The notes below the pieces were generated by a model. It saw nothing but the letters and a program-made list of their open reading frames with translations. It was not told the origin of the DNA and did no database searches. Position numbers and translations under genes: made by a program. Below, one piece after another: positions 49,893 through 58,924 of a stretch of 64,000 nucleotides of DNA. Position 1 is the stretch's first letter, and each line of letters opens with the position of its first letter. The DNA comes from Candidatus Woesearchaeota archaeon. Its GTDB lineage: Archaea > Nanobdellota > Nanobdellia > Woesearchaeales > GW2011-AR4. The stretch covers positions 62,001 through 126,000 of the forward strand of contig JACPJQ010000007.1 in assembly GCA_016187465.1 (NCBI GenBank). The letters are read 5' to 3'.

Positions 49893-51572
49893 ATGAACAA
49901 CTTGCAGGCTGTGTTTGAGTTTTTGTATAAGAATCAGGAGGATAGGCATAACATAAATCAGCTAGCCAAGCTAGTCAACATAAGCGTTGGCAGTGCATTC
50001 AAAATATTGAAAAATCTAAAAAATGGTAACTATGTGGAAGTTATTTATGAAAAAAATTCCACCTATTACAAGATAAAGTTGAGCGACAAATCCAGGGAAT
50101 TTTATTACCAAATTATGATGGACATTAACCAAGGAGAAAAGAAAAAAACAAAGATAGTAGGGACAATAGGACCTGCTTCCAACAATCCAAAGATAGTAAG
50201 AAGACTGATTGATAACGGCCTTGATTGTATTAGAATAAATGCTTCACATTGTGACGAGAATTCCGCGCTTCAGTTAATAAACACCATAAGAAAAACTTCT
50301 TCAGAAATTCCAATAATTTTGGATATACCTGGACCAAAAATAAGATTGAATAACCTTAGCAAATCACTAGAAATAAAAAGTGGGGATATAATAAAATTTA
50401 AATTTAAAAAATCTGGCGATGATAGTTTGTTATTGGACACCCCTTTGCATAAATTTGTAAGTAAAGGTCACAGGATTCTAGTCGACGACGGAAAGATAGA
50501 GCTTAGGGTTTTGGGTTCTAGCAAAAGCTCCATATCATGCCAAGTGCTGAACAACGGGATACTAACGAAAAGCAAGGGACTAAACTTCCCGGATAGTTTT
50601 GTGGATTACGGAGACATGTCGGAAAATGACAAGTTTTGGATAAAGTTTGCTATGAAAAATGACATAGATTTTATAGGAACATCATTTGTAAGATCACAAT
50701 CAGACATAAAGAAACTGAACAGGGTGCTGGGTTATGATAGTCTAAAAGAAGTTGTTGGCGGGAAAATAAAAGTTATAGCCAAAATAGAGACAAAGGAAGC
50801 TATAAAAAACTACAAAGAGATAATTAGCGAAGCATACGGAATAATGATAGACAGGGGCGACCTAGCCTCAGAAACTAGGTTTGAGATAATACCTAGGTTA
50901 CAGAAGATAATCATAGAAGAATGCAACAGACAAGGCAAGCCGGTAATAATTGCTACTCAGATGCTGGATTCTATGGTAAGCAATCCCCAACCTACAAAGG
51001 CTGAAATTTCTGATATAGCGAACTCTGTACTTGACGGCGCTTCATGTTTAATGCTATCTGCTGAGACCGCAGCAGGAAAATATCCATTGGATGCCGTAAA
51101 AACTATGTCCAAAGTGATTAGAGAGGTTGAAGGAGAGATAGTAAAGAAGAATTTTAGTCCAGATCGCAATGTCACATTTACGGACTGCATAGTCAACGCA
51201 ATATCAGAAATAGACAAAATGCTTCGCATGGACGCAATATTAGTTATAACATCTGGAGGGTATACGGCGAGAATGCTTGCAAGCAAAAAATTAAGGCCAA
51301 GGATAATTGCCATAACAAATAAAGAAAAAGTGTTTAGACAGATGCATATTTTATGGGGAATAACTCCTATGAAAATAGCTGCTGATTTGGAAGATATAAC
51401 AAATAGGGAAAAAGCTGCGGCAATAACGGAAGCGATAAAAAAAGGATTTATAACTAAAACTAGTCTTATAATCTTAACAGGTTCTGTATTTCATTTTAAA
51501 TCGAAAAGAACTAACATGATTGAGATGCACAAGGTTAATGAATTTTTGGATTTTGTAAAATCAAATGGGTGA
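49893..51572 (+). CDS. pyk: Pyruvate kinase with N-terminal winged-helix-turn-helix domain
   Basis: N-term ~85 aa INQLAKLVNISVGSAFKILKNLKNGNYVEV (wHTH) followed by KIVGTIGPASNN, CIRINASHC, LDIPGPKIR, VIAKIETKEAI, IDRGDLASE, GKPVIIATQMLDSMVSNPQPTKAEISDIANSVLDGASCLMLSAETAAGKYPLDAV. Confidence 0.93.
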   Translation: MNNLQAVFEFLYKNQEDRHNINQLAKLVNISVGSAFKILKNLKNGNYVEVIYEKNSTYYKIKLSDKSREFYYQIMMDINQGEKKKTKIVGTIGPASNNPKIVRRLIDNGLDCIRINASHCDENSALQLINTIRKTSSEIPIILDIPGPKIRLNNLSKSLEIKSGDIIKFKFKKSGDDSLLLDTPLHKFVSKGHRILVDDGKIELRVLGSSKSSISCQVLNNGILTKSKGLNFPDSFVDYGDMSENDKFWIKFAMKNDIDFIGTSFVRSQSDIKKLNRVLGYDSLKEVVGGKIKVIAKIETKEAIKNYKEIISEAYGIMIDRGDLASETRFEIIPRLQKIIIEECNRQGKPVIIATQMLDSMVSNPQPTKAEISDIANSVLDGASCLMLSAETAAGKYPLDAVKTMSKVIREVEGEIVKKNFSPDRNVTFTDCIVNAISEIDKMLRMDAILVITSGGYTARMLASKKLRPRIIAITNKEKVFRQMHILWGITPMKIAADLEDITNREKAAAITEAIKKGFITKTSLIILTGSVFHFKSKRTNMIEMHKVNEFLDFVKSNG

Positions 51573-52713
51573 ATCGAAGCCTTATGGCGGAAAATTGGTA
51601 TCTAGGAGGATTGATAAAGGTGCAGATACAACCTTTGATACTAGGATAAATATAGACAGGGATGTTTTGCTTAACATCGAGCAGATAGCAACAGGTGTTT
51701 TCTCCCCTCTTGAGGGATTTATGAACCGAGAGGAATTCGAGTCCTGCATCGATGATATGAGACTTCCAAATGGCTTGATCTGGCCATTGCCGATAGTTTT
51801 GCCGGTATCTGAATTAATATGTGATGATATAAAAAGCAAAAATGCAAAAAAGGCTGGCCTGTTTTACGAAAGTAAGCTGCAAGCTATTTTAAAGATAGAT
51901 GGCACATTTAATTTGGATAAAAGGAGTAGTGCAAAAAAAATATTTGGGACTGATGAAACTAATCATCCTGGAGTTAGAAAGTGGCTTTCCCAAAGCGATT
52001 ATTCAGTAGGAGGAGAGATAAGCCAAATTACGCCTATGAAATATGATTTTCCAGATTATATGTTTACTCCTTTACAAACTAGAAAAATGTTTAGAGAGAG
52101 GCGATGGAAGACTATATGCGGCTTTCAAACAAGAAATGTTCCGCACAGAGGACATGAAAATCTGCAAAGGATAGGCTTGAGTGAGTGCGACGGTCTGTTT
52201 ATACAACCCTTAATTGGCTGGAAAAAAAGAGGAGATTTCAAGCCTGAAGCAATTATAAGAGCTTACAGGGAGCTCGTACAGTATTATTACCCAGAAAATC
52301 GTGTAATTTTGGGGACTCTTTCAACCGCTATGTTCTATGCAGGACCGAAAGAGGCAATTTACCATGCCATTATAAGGAAAAATTTTGGCTGTACTCATTT
52401 TATAGTTGGGAGAGACCATGCCGGGGTAGCCAGCGATGGAAAAAGCTATTATGGTTTGGATGAAGCATGCCGAATCTTTGATAATATAGAGCAAGAATTA
52501 GGGATAAAAACTATAAGAGTGGATACTGTTTACTATTTCAACAAAAAAAAAGATGGGATTGTTGAGTCTTTGCACGGTTTAAATAAGGAGGATTATCAAA
52601 TTATAAGTGGGTCAACGGTTAGAGACATATTAATAAAAGGCTTGAAGATAAGCCCTGGATTAATGAGACCAGAGGTGGCAAAAGTCATTAGCAAAAAGGA
52701 CTTGATTTCATAA
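51565..52713 (+). CDS. sat: Sulfate adenylyltransferase (ATP sulfurylase)
   Basis: FQTRNVPHRGHENLQRIGL (QTRNxxHxxHE), FIVGRDHAGVASDGKSYY, ISGSTVRDIL. Confidence 0.93.
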   Translation: MGESKPYGGKLVSRRIDKGADTTFDTRINIDRDVLLNIEQIATGVFSPLEGFMNREEFESCIDDMRLPNGLIWPLPIVLPVSELICDDIKSKNAKKAGLFYESKLQAILKIDGTFNLDKRSSAKKIFGTDETNHPGVRKWLSQSDYSVGGEISQITPMKYDFPDYMFTPLQTRKMFRERRWKTICGFQTRNVPHRGHENLQRIGLSECDGLFIQPLIGWKKRGDFKPEAIIRAYRELVQYYYPENRVILGTLSTAMFYAGPKEAIYHAIIRKNFGCTHFIVGRDHAGVASDGKSYYGLDEACRIFDNIEQELGIKTIRVDTVYYFNKKKDGIVESLHGLNKEDYQIISGSTVRDILIKGLKISPGLMRPEVAKVISKKDLIS

Positions 52714-52714
52714 A

Positions 52715-53257
52715 ATGAAAACTAAAATAGGGTGGACCATATGGTTCACAGGACTGCATGGCGCCGGAAAAACGACAATTGCCAAAAAACTGGCAGATAT
52801 ATTAAGGAAAAAAAATTTTCCGGTAATCCTGCTTGACGGAGATGAATTAAGGAGAAGCGTATCATCAGATTTGGGCTATTCTTTAGATGAAAGGAATAAA
52901 CACATGAAAAGAGTAGCTGATGTATGCAAGGTGATTTCAGAAAATGGTATTCTTGCTATAGCGTCAGTTGCTTCACCTACGGAAAAATCCAGAGCCTACG
53001 CAAGGCAGGTAATCAAAAATATGTTTTTAGTTTACGTAAAATGCCCCCTAGATGTGTGTGAAAAACGGGATGTGAAAGGGCATTACAAAAAAGCCAAAGA
53101 AAGAAAAAAAGGATTTGAGTATTTTATATCTATTTCCTCAGGCTATGAAGAGCCTAAAAGTCCTGACATCATTCTTAACACCGATAAAGAGTCTGTTGAA
53201 GAATCAGTCAATAAGTTAATAACAAAGCTTAAAGAAAAAAGGATAATAAACTTTTAA
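52715..53257 (+). CDS. cysC: Adenylylsulfate (APS) kinase
   Basis: WTIWFTGLHGAGKTTIAKKLADIL, LLDGDELRRSVSSDLGYS, DVKGHYKKAKERKKGFEYF. Confidence 0.93.
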   Translation: MKTKIGWTIWFTGLHGAGKTTIAKKLADILRKKNFPVILLDGDELRRSVSSDLGYSLDERNKHMKRVADVCKVISENGILAIASVASPTEKSRAYARQVIKNMFLVYVKCPLDVCEKRDVKGHYKKAKERKKGFEYFISISSGYEEPKSPDIILNTDKESVEESVNKLITKLKEKRIINF

Positions 53258-53273
53258 TGTTCATTCATAAAAA

Positions 53274-54134
53274 ATGAAACAAAACATCGACTTGCAATGC
53301 CATACAACCGCATCTGACGGCTTGCTTACCCCAAAAGAGTTGGTAGGATTGGCACTGAAGAAAAAATTGAAAGCAATCGCCATTACCGACCACGACAGCG
53401 TGAATGGGATTGATGCCGCCCTAAAAGCAGCAAAAGGCAAAGATATTGAAATTGTGAAAGGTGTTGAAATAAGCTGCGACGATCCCGGGTTTGTTGACAC
53501 CCATATTTTGGGCCTATTCGTAAATCATAAAGACAAAACATTGAATTCTCTGTTAAAAAAAGCCAAAGAGTACAGGGAGAGGCAAAAAAAAGGCATTATA
53601 AACAAATTCAAAAAATTGGGATTTAAGGTTTCCTATGAAGAAGTTAAGGCGCTTGCCAGGGGCGAGATTGGAAGGCCGCATATTGCAAAAATTGTTTTGA
53701 AGAACAATCCTGACAAAGTTAGTTCTATAGAAGACATATTTAACAGATTTTTGTCTGTAGGCAAGAAAGCGTATGTGGAAAGAAGGAATAAGATAAGCGT
53801 AAAAGATGCAATAAAAGCCATACATTCTGCGCAAGGTCTTGTTTTCGTAGCCCATCCGGGAGTCTATAATTATTTTGATATAGATAAGTTCATAAAATAC
53901 TTTATTAAAAATAGGGGAGATGGTATAGAGACTTATTATGACTATTCAGCCTCAAGGCACCATACAAGCTTTGCACAAAATAACAAAATCAATAAAAAAT
54001 TCAGAAAAATTGCCAAAAGATACGGCTTGCTGGAAACTGGCGGCTCTGACTTCCACGGCAGGCCTGATCAAATTCTTGGAAAATTAAAGGTTCCTTTTTC
54101 AGTTCTTGAAAATTTAAGAAAGAAGGCAAAATAG
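53274..54134 (+). CDS. PHP-domain phosphoesterase, 3',5'-nucleoside bisphosphate phosphatase (RNase AM/TrpH, Cv1693)-like
   Basis: DLQCHTTASDGLLTPKELV, AIAITDHDSVNG, GRPHIAK, VAHPGVYN, TGGSDFHGRP. Confidence 0.88.
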   Translation: MKQNIDLQCHTTASDGLLTPKELVGLALKKKLKAIAITDHDSVNGIDAALKAAKGKDIEIVKGVEISCDDPGFVDTHILGLFVNHKDKTLNSLLKKAKEYRERQKKGIINKFKKLGFKVSYEEVKALARGEIGRPHIAKIVLKNNPDKVSSIEDIFNRFLSVGKKAYVERRNKISVKDAIKAIHSAQGLVFVAHPGVYNYFDIDKFIKYFIKNRGDGIETYYDYSASRHHTSFAQNNKINKKFRKIAKRYGLLETGGSDFHGRPDQILGKLKVPFSVLENLRKKAK

Positions 54135-54184
54135 CTCTCGATAAAGCGGGATAGATTTAAATATGGATAAATGTTTCAAAAACC

Positions 54185-55003
54185 ATGGTAGAATCCATTA
54201 GAGAGCTAAGGGAAATATGCGGCTCAAAGAAGAAGCAGCCGCTGTACATGGAGCTGGTTTCTATGAAGATGTCAGTTTACATTACAAAACTCCTGTTGTA
54301 CACAAAAATATCTGCGGATTACGTCACTATATCAATGATTATTTTGCTTATTATTGGGTCCGGATTCATGGCATTTGGGGGCTTGTGGAGCATTTTAACA
54401 GGAATTTTGATAATCCATTTTACAATAATCCTTGACAATGTAAACGGCGAGGTTGCAAGATACTGGAAGGAAGACGGTCTTATAGGCACTTTCCTTGAGC
54501 AGGTGTATCACAACATTGCAGTTCCTCTTGTTTTCTTTATGCTTGCGTTTGGAGTTTTCATGAGAACCGGGTATACGCCAATTTTAATATTTGGGTTTTT
54601 GTGCGCTGTGTTCGGAAAGCCGATTATTCTTAATTCAATAAAAGATGCTGTTATTGAAGAAAGGTCGAGTGAAATCAAAACAGGAAAAAAAGTCAAGGTA
54701 AGTTTGGCAGGAAAATTAAATATGAAGGGCGGTGATACAAAGATTGGCGGAAATCTATATCGGGCTTATGACATAGTACGTGAATTCTGGGTTTATCCGG
54801 CCAATATTGTGCACATAACCCTATTGGCAATTTTAGAGTTGATTAACGCAAGCTATGGGTTTACTTCCCAATATATGCTGTTCATTATTTATTTAGCTGC
54901 GTACGGCTCTATTTCTGTGCTTATACAGACTGTTGCGTTTATTGTAAATTACAAAGGCAAAACTGTTGATCATTACTATGAAGCCCTCTTCAAAAAAAAG
55001 TGA
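54185..55003 (+). CDS. CDP-alcohol phosphatidyltransferase-fold membrane protein with degenerate motif
   Basis: ILDNVNGEVARYWKEDGLIGTFLEQVYHN aligned to DxxDGxxAR(x8)GxxxDxxxD; multiple TMs; own TATA-like atttaaata ~30 nt upstream. Confidence 0.8.
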   Translation: MVESIRELREICGSKKKQPLYMELVSMKMSVYITKLLLYTKISADYVTISMIILLIIGSGFMAFGGLWSILTGILIIHFTIILDNVNGEVARYWKEDGLIGTFLEQVYHNIAVPLVFFMLAFGVFMRTGYTPILIFGFLCAVFGKPIILNSIKDAVIEERSSEIKTGKKVKVSLAGKLNMKGGDTKIGGNLYRAYDIVREFWVYPANIVHITLLAILELINASYGFTSQYMLFIIYLAAYGSISVLIQTVAFIVNYKGKTVDHYYEALFKKK

Positions 55004-56438
55004 CGGCATAAGATTTGGAACTGCCAGGAGGATTACTGCTAATTTTGCTAGTCTCCTGACTGCCGAGATCATCTCCAGGATATTGCAATTTGTTATTTTT
55101 GTCTATCTTGCAAGAAGCCTGGGAAAGGATAATTTCGGCATTTTCAGCTTCGGGCTTGCTTTTGGCTTGATTGTGATGGTTATTGTTGATTTTGGCTTAA
55201 ACCAGCTGTTTGTAAGGGAAATAAGCAGAAATAAAGCTTTGGCTTCCAAATACCTGTTTAACGGCATAATCATCAAGATTTTTCTTGCTGGATTTGCAAT
55301 GATTATTGCTTATCTATTCCTGAATATTATGGATTACCCTTCCCAAGTCAAAATAGTGGCGTATATAATGCTCCTGTTTGCTTTGGTACAGTCATTCAAC
55401 GAACTGTGTTTTTCCGTATTCAGGGCTTTTGAGCGGATGCACTACGAGATGGGCATTAAAATATTAAGGATGCTGGTGCTGATTAGCTCAGTTTTTTACC
55501 TGGTGAAAAATAACTATGGGCTTGCTGTTTCAGTATGGGCTTTCCCTGCAGCAGAATTTATTGTGTTGAGCATCGCTACTGTGATTGTTTATGCCAGATT
55601 TGCAAAGATAAGTTTTGAATTTGACTACGGGTTTTCAAAAATGATTGTTAAAGAGTCTTCTTTATTTTTCTTTTCTGCGATTTTTACAACATTATATTTG
55701 TACGCAGACCAGATAATGATTTCAAAATTGCGCAGTACCACTGAAGTCGGCATCTATTCTGCAGCGGCAAACATAACGATTGCGCTTATTTTCATACCGC
55801 TTATGTACGCAAATTCAATTTATCCCGTGATATCTAGGTTTTACATAAATTCAAAAAAATCGCTAAAGCTCGTTTATGAAAGGTCGTTTAAGTATATGCT
55901 TGTGCTAGGGCTTCCAATAGCTGCAGGGATTTACGTTCTATCAGATAAAATAATTCTTTTTTTATACGGGGAAGAGTATTCAGCCTCTGCAGCAGTACTT
56001 TCTATGCTTTCCGGATACATACTCTTAAAGTTCCTTAACCCAGTAACTGGTTATACTCTGATGGCCATAAACAAGCAGGGAACAAGGCTGCTCGGGCAGG
56101 CCAGCGCAGCTGCAATAAACATAGTACTGAATTTTGTATTAATCCCAATTTACGGTATAATTGGAGCTGCCGCAGCGACATTGATTACCGAGATTATTTT
56201 TTTCATTATTTACTCCGGGTTTGCAGCTAATTACGGGTTTAATTTAAGATTTTTGATAATGTTTGTGCACAAGCCCCTAATAGCGGCAGGCACAATGGTT
56301 TTCTTGCTGCAGTTCATAGGTAACTTATTTATTGCTGTTTTTGCCGGGTTTTTAATATATATATCAATACTTTTATTCCTTAAAATAATGGACAATGAGG
56401 ACAAGCGAATATTTTATAAAATAATCAATAATTTGTGA
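54978..56438 (+). CDS. Oligosaccharide flippase (Wzx-like)
   Basis: NFASLLTAEIISRILQFVIFVYLARSLGKDNFGIFSFGLAFG; 12+ TM pattern. Confidence 0.92.
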   Translation: MKPSSKKSDGIRFGTARRITANFASLLTAEIISRILQFVIFVYLARSLGKDNFGIFSFGLAFGLIVMVIVDFGLNQLFVREISRNKALASKYLFNGIIIKIFLAGFAMIIAYLFLNIMDYPSQVKIVAYIMLLFALVQSFNELCFSVFRAFERMHYEMGIKILRMLVLISSVFYLVKNNYGLAVSVWAFPAAEFIVLSIATVIVYARFAKISFEFDYGFSKMIVKESSLFFFSAIFTTLYLYADQIMISKLRSTTEVGIYSAAANITIALIFIPLMYANSIYPVISRFYINSKKSLKLVYERSFKYMLVLGLPIAAGIYVLSDKIILFLYGEEYSASAAVLSMLSGYILLKFLNPVTGYTLMAINKQGTRLLGQASAAAINIVLNFVLIPIYGIIGAAAATLITEIIFFIIYSGFAANYGFNLRFLIMFVHKPLIAAGTMVFLLQFIGNLFIAVFAGFLIYISILLFLKIMDNEDKRIFYKIINNL

Positions 56439-56444
56439 GTATAG

Positions 56445-57119
56445 ATGAAAAAAACAGGAAGTATCGACAAGAAAAATGAGAACTGGCTGGCCAAACATAC
56501 ATACAGGAAACTCTCCAATCCATTAGCGATGCTGCTGTCAAAAATAGGAGTAACCCCGGTGCAGGCTTCTGTTATAAGCATTTTAATGTCAGTGGCATCA
56601 TTCATATTTTTCTCATTTGGTGACTGGAAAAATCTGGTAATTGGGTACATCTTCCTGCAACTGACTGTGCTGATGGACCATATTGACGGGGCTATTGCAA
56701 GATACACCAACAACCAGACCATTGTAGGCAGCTGGTATGATAAGTTTGGGAACAAGATTCACAAATTCGCATTTGTTTTCGGAGTTTCGCTTGGAGTGTA
56801 CAGAACCACCAATGATCCGTTTTATTTAATATTGGGGAATGCGGCAGGATTCATGTGGATATTCTCATTATACATATCCGAGACAAAAAGGTTCTTCTTT
56901 AAATTCAAGGAAGACACCACAATGTTTAAGGAATATCAGTACAAGACATTTTTTCCTTTTACCTTGCTTGTAACTAATATTTTTGGCCTGCTTGCGGTTA
57001 TCAACCGGCCAGTCTGGGCATTATGGTTTGTTATAATTGCCAGCCTCAATGCATTTCAGCAGATTTATACTGCAACAAAAAAGTGGACTAAAGAGAATTA
57101 TAGCCAGCTCAAGCTTTGA
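56445..57119 (+). CDS. CDP-alcohol phosphatidyltransferase family protein
   Basis: [32 protein letters not shown] motif, TM-rich. Confidence 0.86.
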   Translation: MKKTGSIDKKNENWLAKHTYRKLSNPLAMLLSKIGVTPVQASVISILMSVASFIFFSFGDWKNLVIGYIFLQLTVLMDHIDGAIARYTNNQTIVGSWYDKFGNKIHKFAFVFGVSLGVYRTTNDPFYLILGNAAGFMWIFSLYISETKRFFFKFKEDTTMFKEYQYKTFFPFTLLVTNIFGLLAVINRPVWALWFVIIASLNAFQQIYTATKKWTKENYSQLKL

Positions 57120-58035
57120 AAGAATCTATTGTTTTTTTAATCCCTGTTTTAAGCTCTACTTTCGGCTCCCATTTCAATTCTTTCCTTGCCTTGGTTATAT
57201 CGGGACATCTTACATGAGGGTCGTCAAGAGGAAGCTGCTTGAATGCTATTTTGCTTTTGCTTTTTGTCAGTTCCTTGATTAGCTCTGCAAACTCCAATAT
57301 AGTATGCTCTTCCGGGTTTCCTATGTTCACAGGATCATTTATATTTGATATCATCAGGCTGTATATGCCTTCCACCAAATCGCTTACATAGCAAAAGCTT
57401 CTTGTCTGCCTGCCGTCTCCATAAACGGTTATTGGAGCATTCTTCAATGCCTGTGTTATGAAGTTTGGAACCGCCCTTCCATCGTCTTTCCTCATCTTGG
57501 GGCCGTAAGTATTGAATATTCTAACTATTTTCGTATCAAGCTTGTGTATCCTGTGGTAAGCCATTGTCAAAGCCTCTGCAAATCGCTTGGCCTCGTCGTA
57601 GCAGCCTCTGATTCCGACAGGATTTACGTTTCCCCAGTAGCTTTCCGGCTGCGGGTTTACTAATGGATCCCCGTAAACTTCAGAAGTGGATGCAAGCATG
57701 TATTTTGCTTTTTTTGCCAGGGCTAATCCGAGGGTATTGTGGGTTCCAAGACTTCCAACTTTTAATGTTTGTATCGGTATTTTTTGGTAATCGACAGGGC
57801 TTGCTGGAGAGGCAAAATGCAGCACATAATCCAAGTTTTCATTTACGACAGTATGCTTGCTTACGTCGTGATGCATGTAAGTGAAATTTTCATTGCCTCT
57901 CAAATGCTCTATGTTTTTTAAGCTGCCCGTTATGACATTGTCCATAGCAATTACTTTGTAGCCTTTGCCTAAGAGAAATTCGCACAGATGGCTCCCTATA
58001 AATCCAGCTCCTCCAGTGATTAGTACGGTTTTCAT
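57109..58035 (-). CDS. UDP-glucuronate decarboxylase-like (UXS) SDR
   Basis: [87 protein letters not shown]. Confidence 0.92.
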   Translation of the reverse strand: MKTVLITGGAGFIGSHLCEFLLGKGYKVIAMDNVITGSLKNIEHLRGNENFTYMHHDVSKHTVVNENLDYVLHFASPASPVDYQKIPIQTLKVGSLGTHNTLGLALAKKAKYMLASTSEVYGDPLVNPQPESYWGNVNPVGIRGCYDEAKRFAEALTMAYHRIHKLDTKIVRIFNTYGPKMRKDDGRAVPNFITQALKNAPITVYGDGRQTRSFCYVSDLVEGIYSLMISNINDPVNIGNPEEHTILEFAELIKELTKSKSKIAFKQLPLDDPHVRCPDITKARKELKWEPKVELKTGIKKTIDSFKA

Positions 58036-58778
58036 TTTTGTTTGTAGTGCTTATCTGCTTTTTTTAATTGCTCTATGCTTCCTATGTCATACCATTTTTT
58101 ATCTGTTATGTAAGAGTATACCTTTTCTCTTTTATGGAGCCATTCAATAAAGCTTCCAGTCTTATCCGGATTATTGCCCTGGGAGATATATTTTTTTATC
58201 AATGATATGGTTTTTTTTGGGAAAAAGTAAATCACAGTTGAAGCAAGAGTCGATTTTGGCGAAACTGGTTTTTCCTCGAAGTTCACAACAAGATTATTGC
58301 TTACTTCAACAATGCCGTAATGCTTTGCCAAGTCAAAATCTTTTACATCATGGAGCACAATAACATTTGATTTACGTTTTTTAAAAAAATTAAATACCTC
58401 AATAAGAGATTGCTCAAAAAGATTGTCGCCGGCAACCACTAGTATTTCATCGTCTATGTTTTTCAGGCTTATTATGTGGTGTATGTCCCCTAAGGCTCCC
58501 AAACGGTCCTCATTTGTTTTGGTGCCGTCATTTATTACTTCAATCGGCCTTTCTGAATCAAAATTTTCCAGCCATTTCCTGAAATGCTGCTCAAACTTGT
58601 CATTTGTCACTATGTAAATTTTGTTTATGGCCGGTATGACTTCTAATTTTCTTATTATATGCTCAAGTATGGGCTTTCCAGCAACATTTAACAAAGGTTT
58701 TGGGATATTCTCTGTTAATGGGTATAGACGGGTAGCATAACCAGCTGCAAGCACTATCGCTTCAATATGTATCACCAC
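58032..58778 (-). CDS. Sugar-1-phosphate nucleotidyltransferase
   Basis: [40 protein letters not shown] start. Confidence 0.9.
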   Translation of the reverse strand: MVIHIEAIVLAAGYATRLYPLTENIPKPLLNVAGKPILEHIIRKLEVIPAINKIYIVTNDKFEQHFRKWLENFDSERPIEVINDGTKTNEDRLGALGDIHHIISLKNIDDEILVVAGDNLFEQSLIEVFNFFKKRKSNVIVLHDVKDFDLAKHYGIVEVSNNLVVNFEEKPVSPKSTLASTVIYFFPKKTISLIKKYISQGNNPDKTGSFIEWLHKREKVYSYITDKKWYDIGSIEQLKKADKHYKQK

Positions 58779-58853
58779 CCTTATATCCTTCCCTTATTTT
58801 TCTATTATATTGCTTAATTTTTTCCATTTTTCCAGACAAAGCTTTCCATTCCA

Positions 58854-58907
58854 GATCTTTCAAATCTTTCAAATCTTTCAAATCTTTCAAATCTTTCAAA
58901 TCTTTCT
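58854..58907. repeat. 9-bp tandem repeat, 6 units (aatctttca on + strand)
   Basis: gatctttca + 4 x aatctttca + aatctttct read directly. Confidence 0.97.
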
Positions 58908-58924
58908 AATATCATTGCTTCCGT

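Noticed and set aside
54185-57119. Direct claim that the CDP-AP-like proteins use PAPS
   Set aside because: Only adjacency supports it; kept as a flagged speculation, not a call
58854-58907. CRISPR array
   Set aside because: Uniform 9-bp head-to-tail units with no spacers; no cas genes in the window
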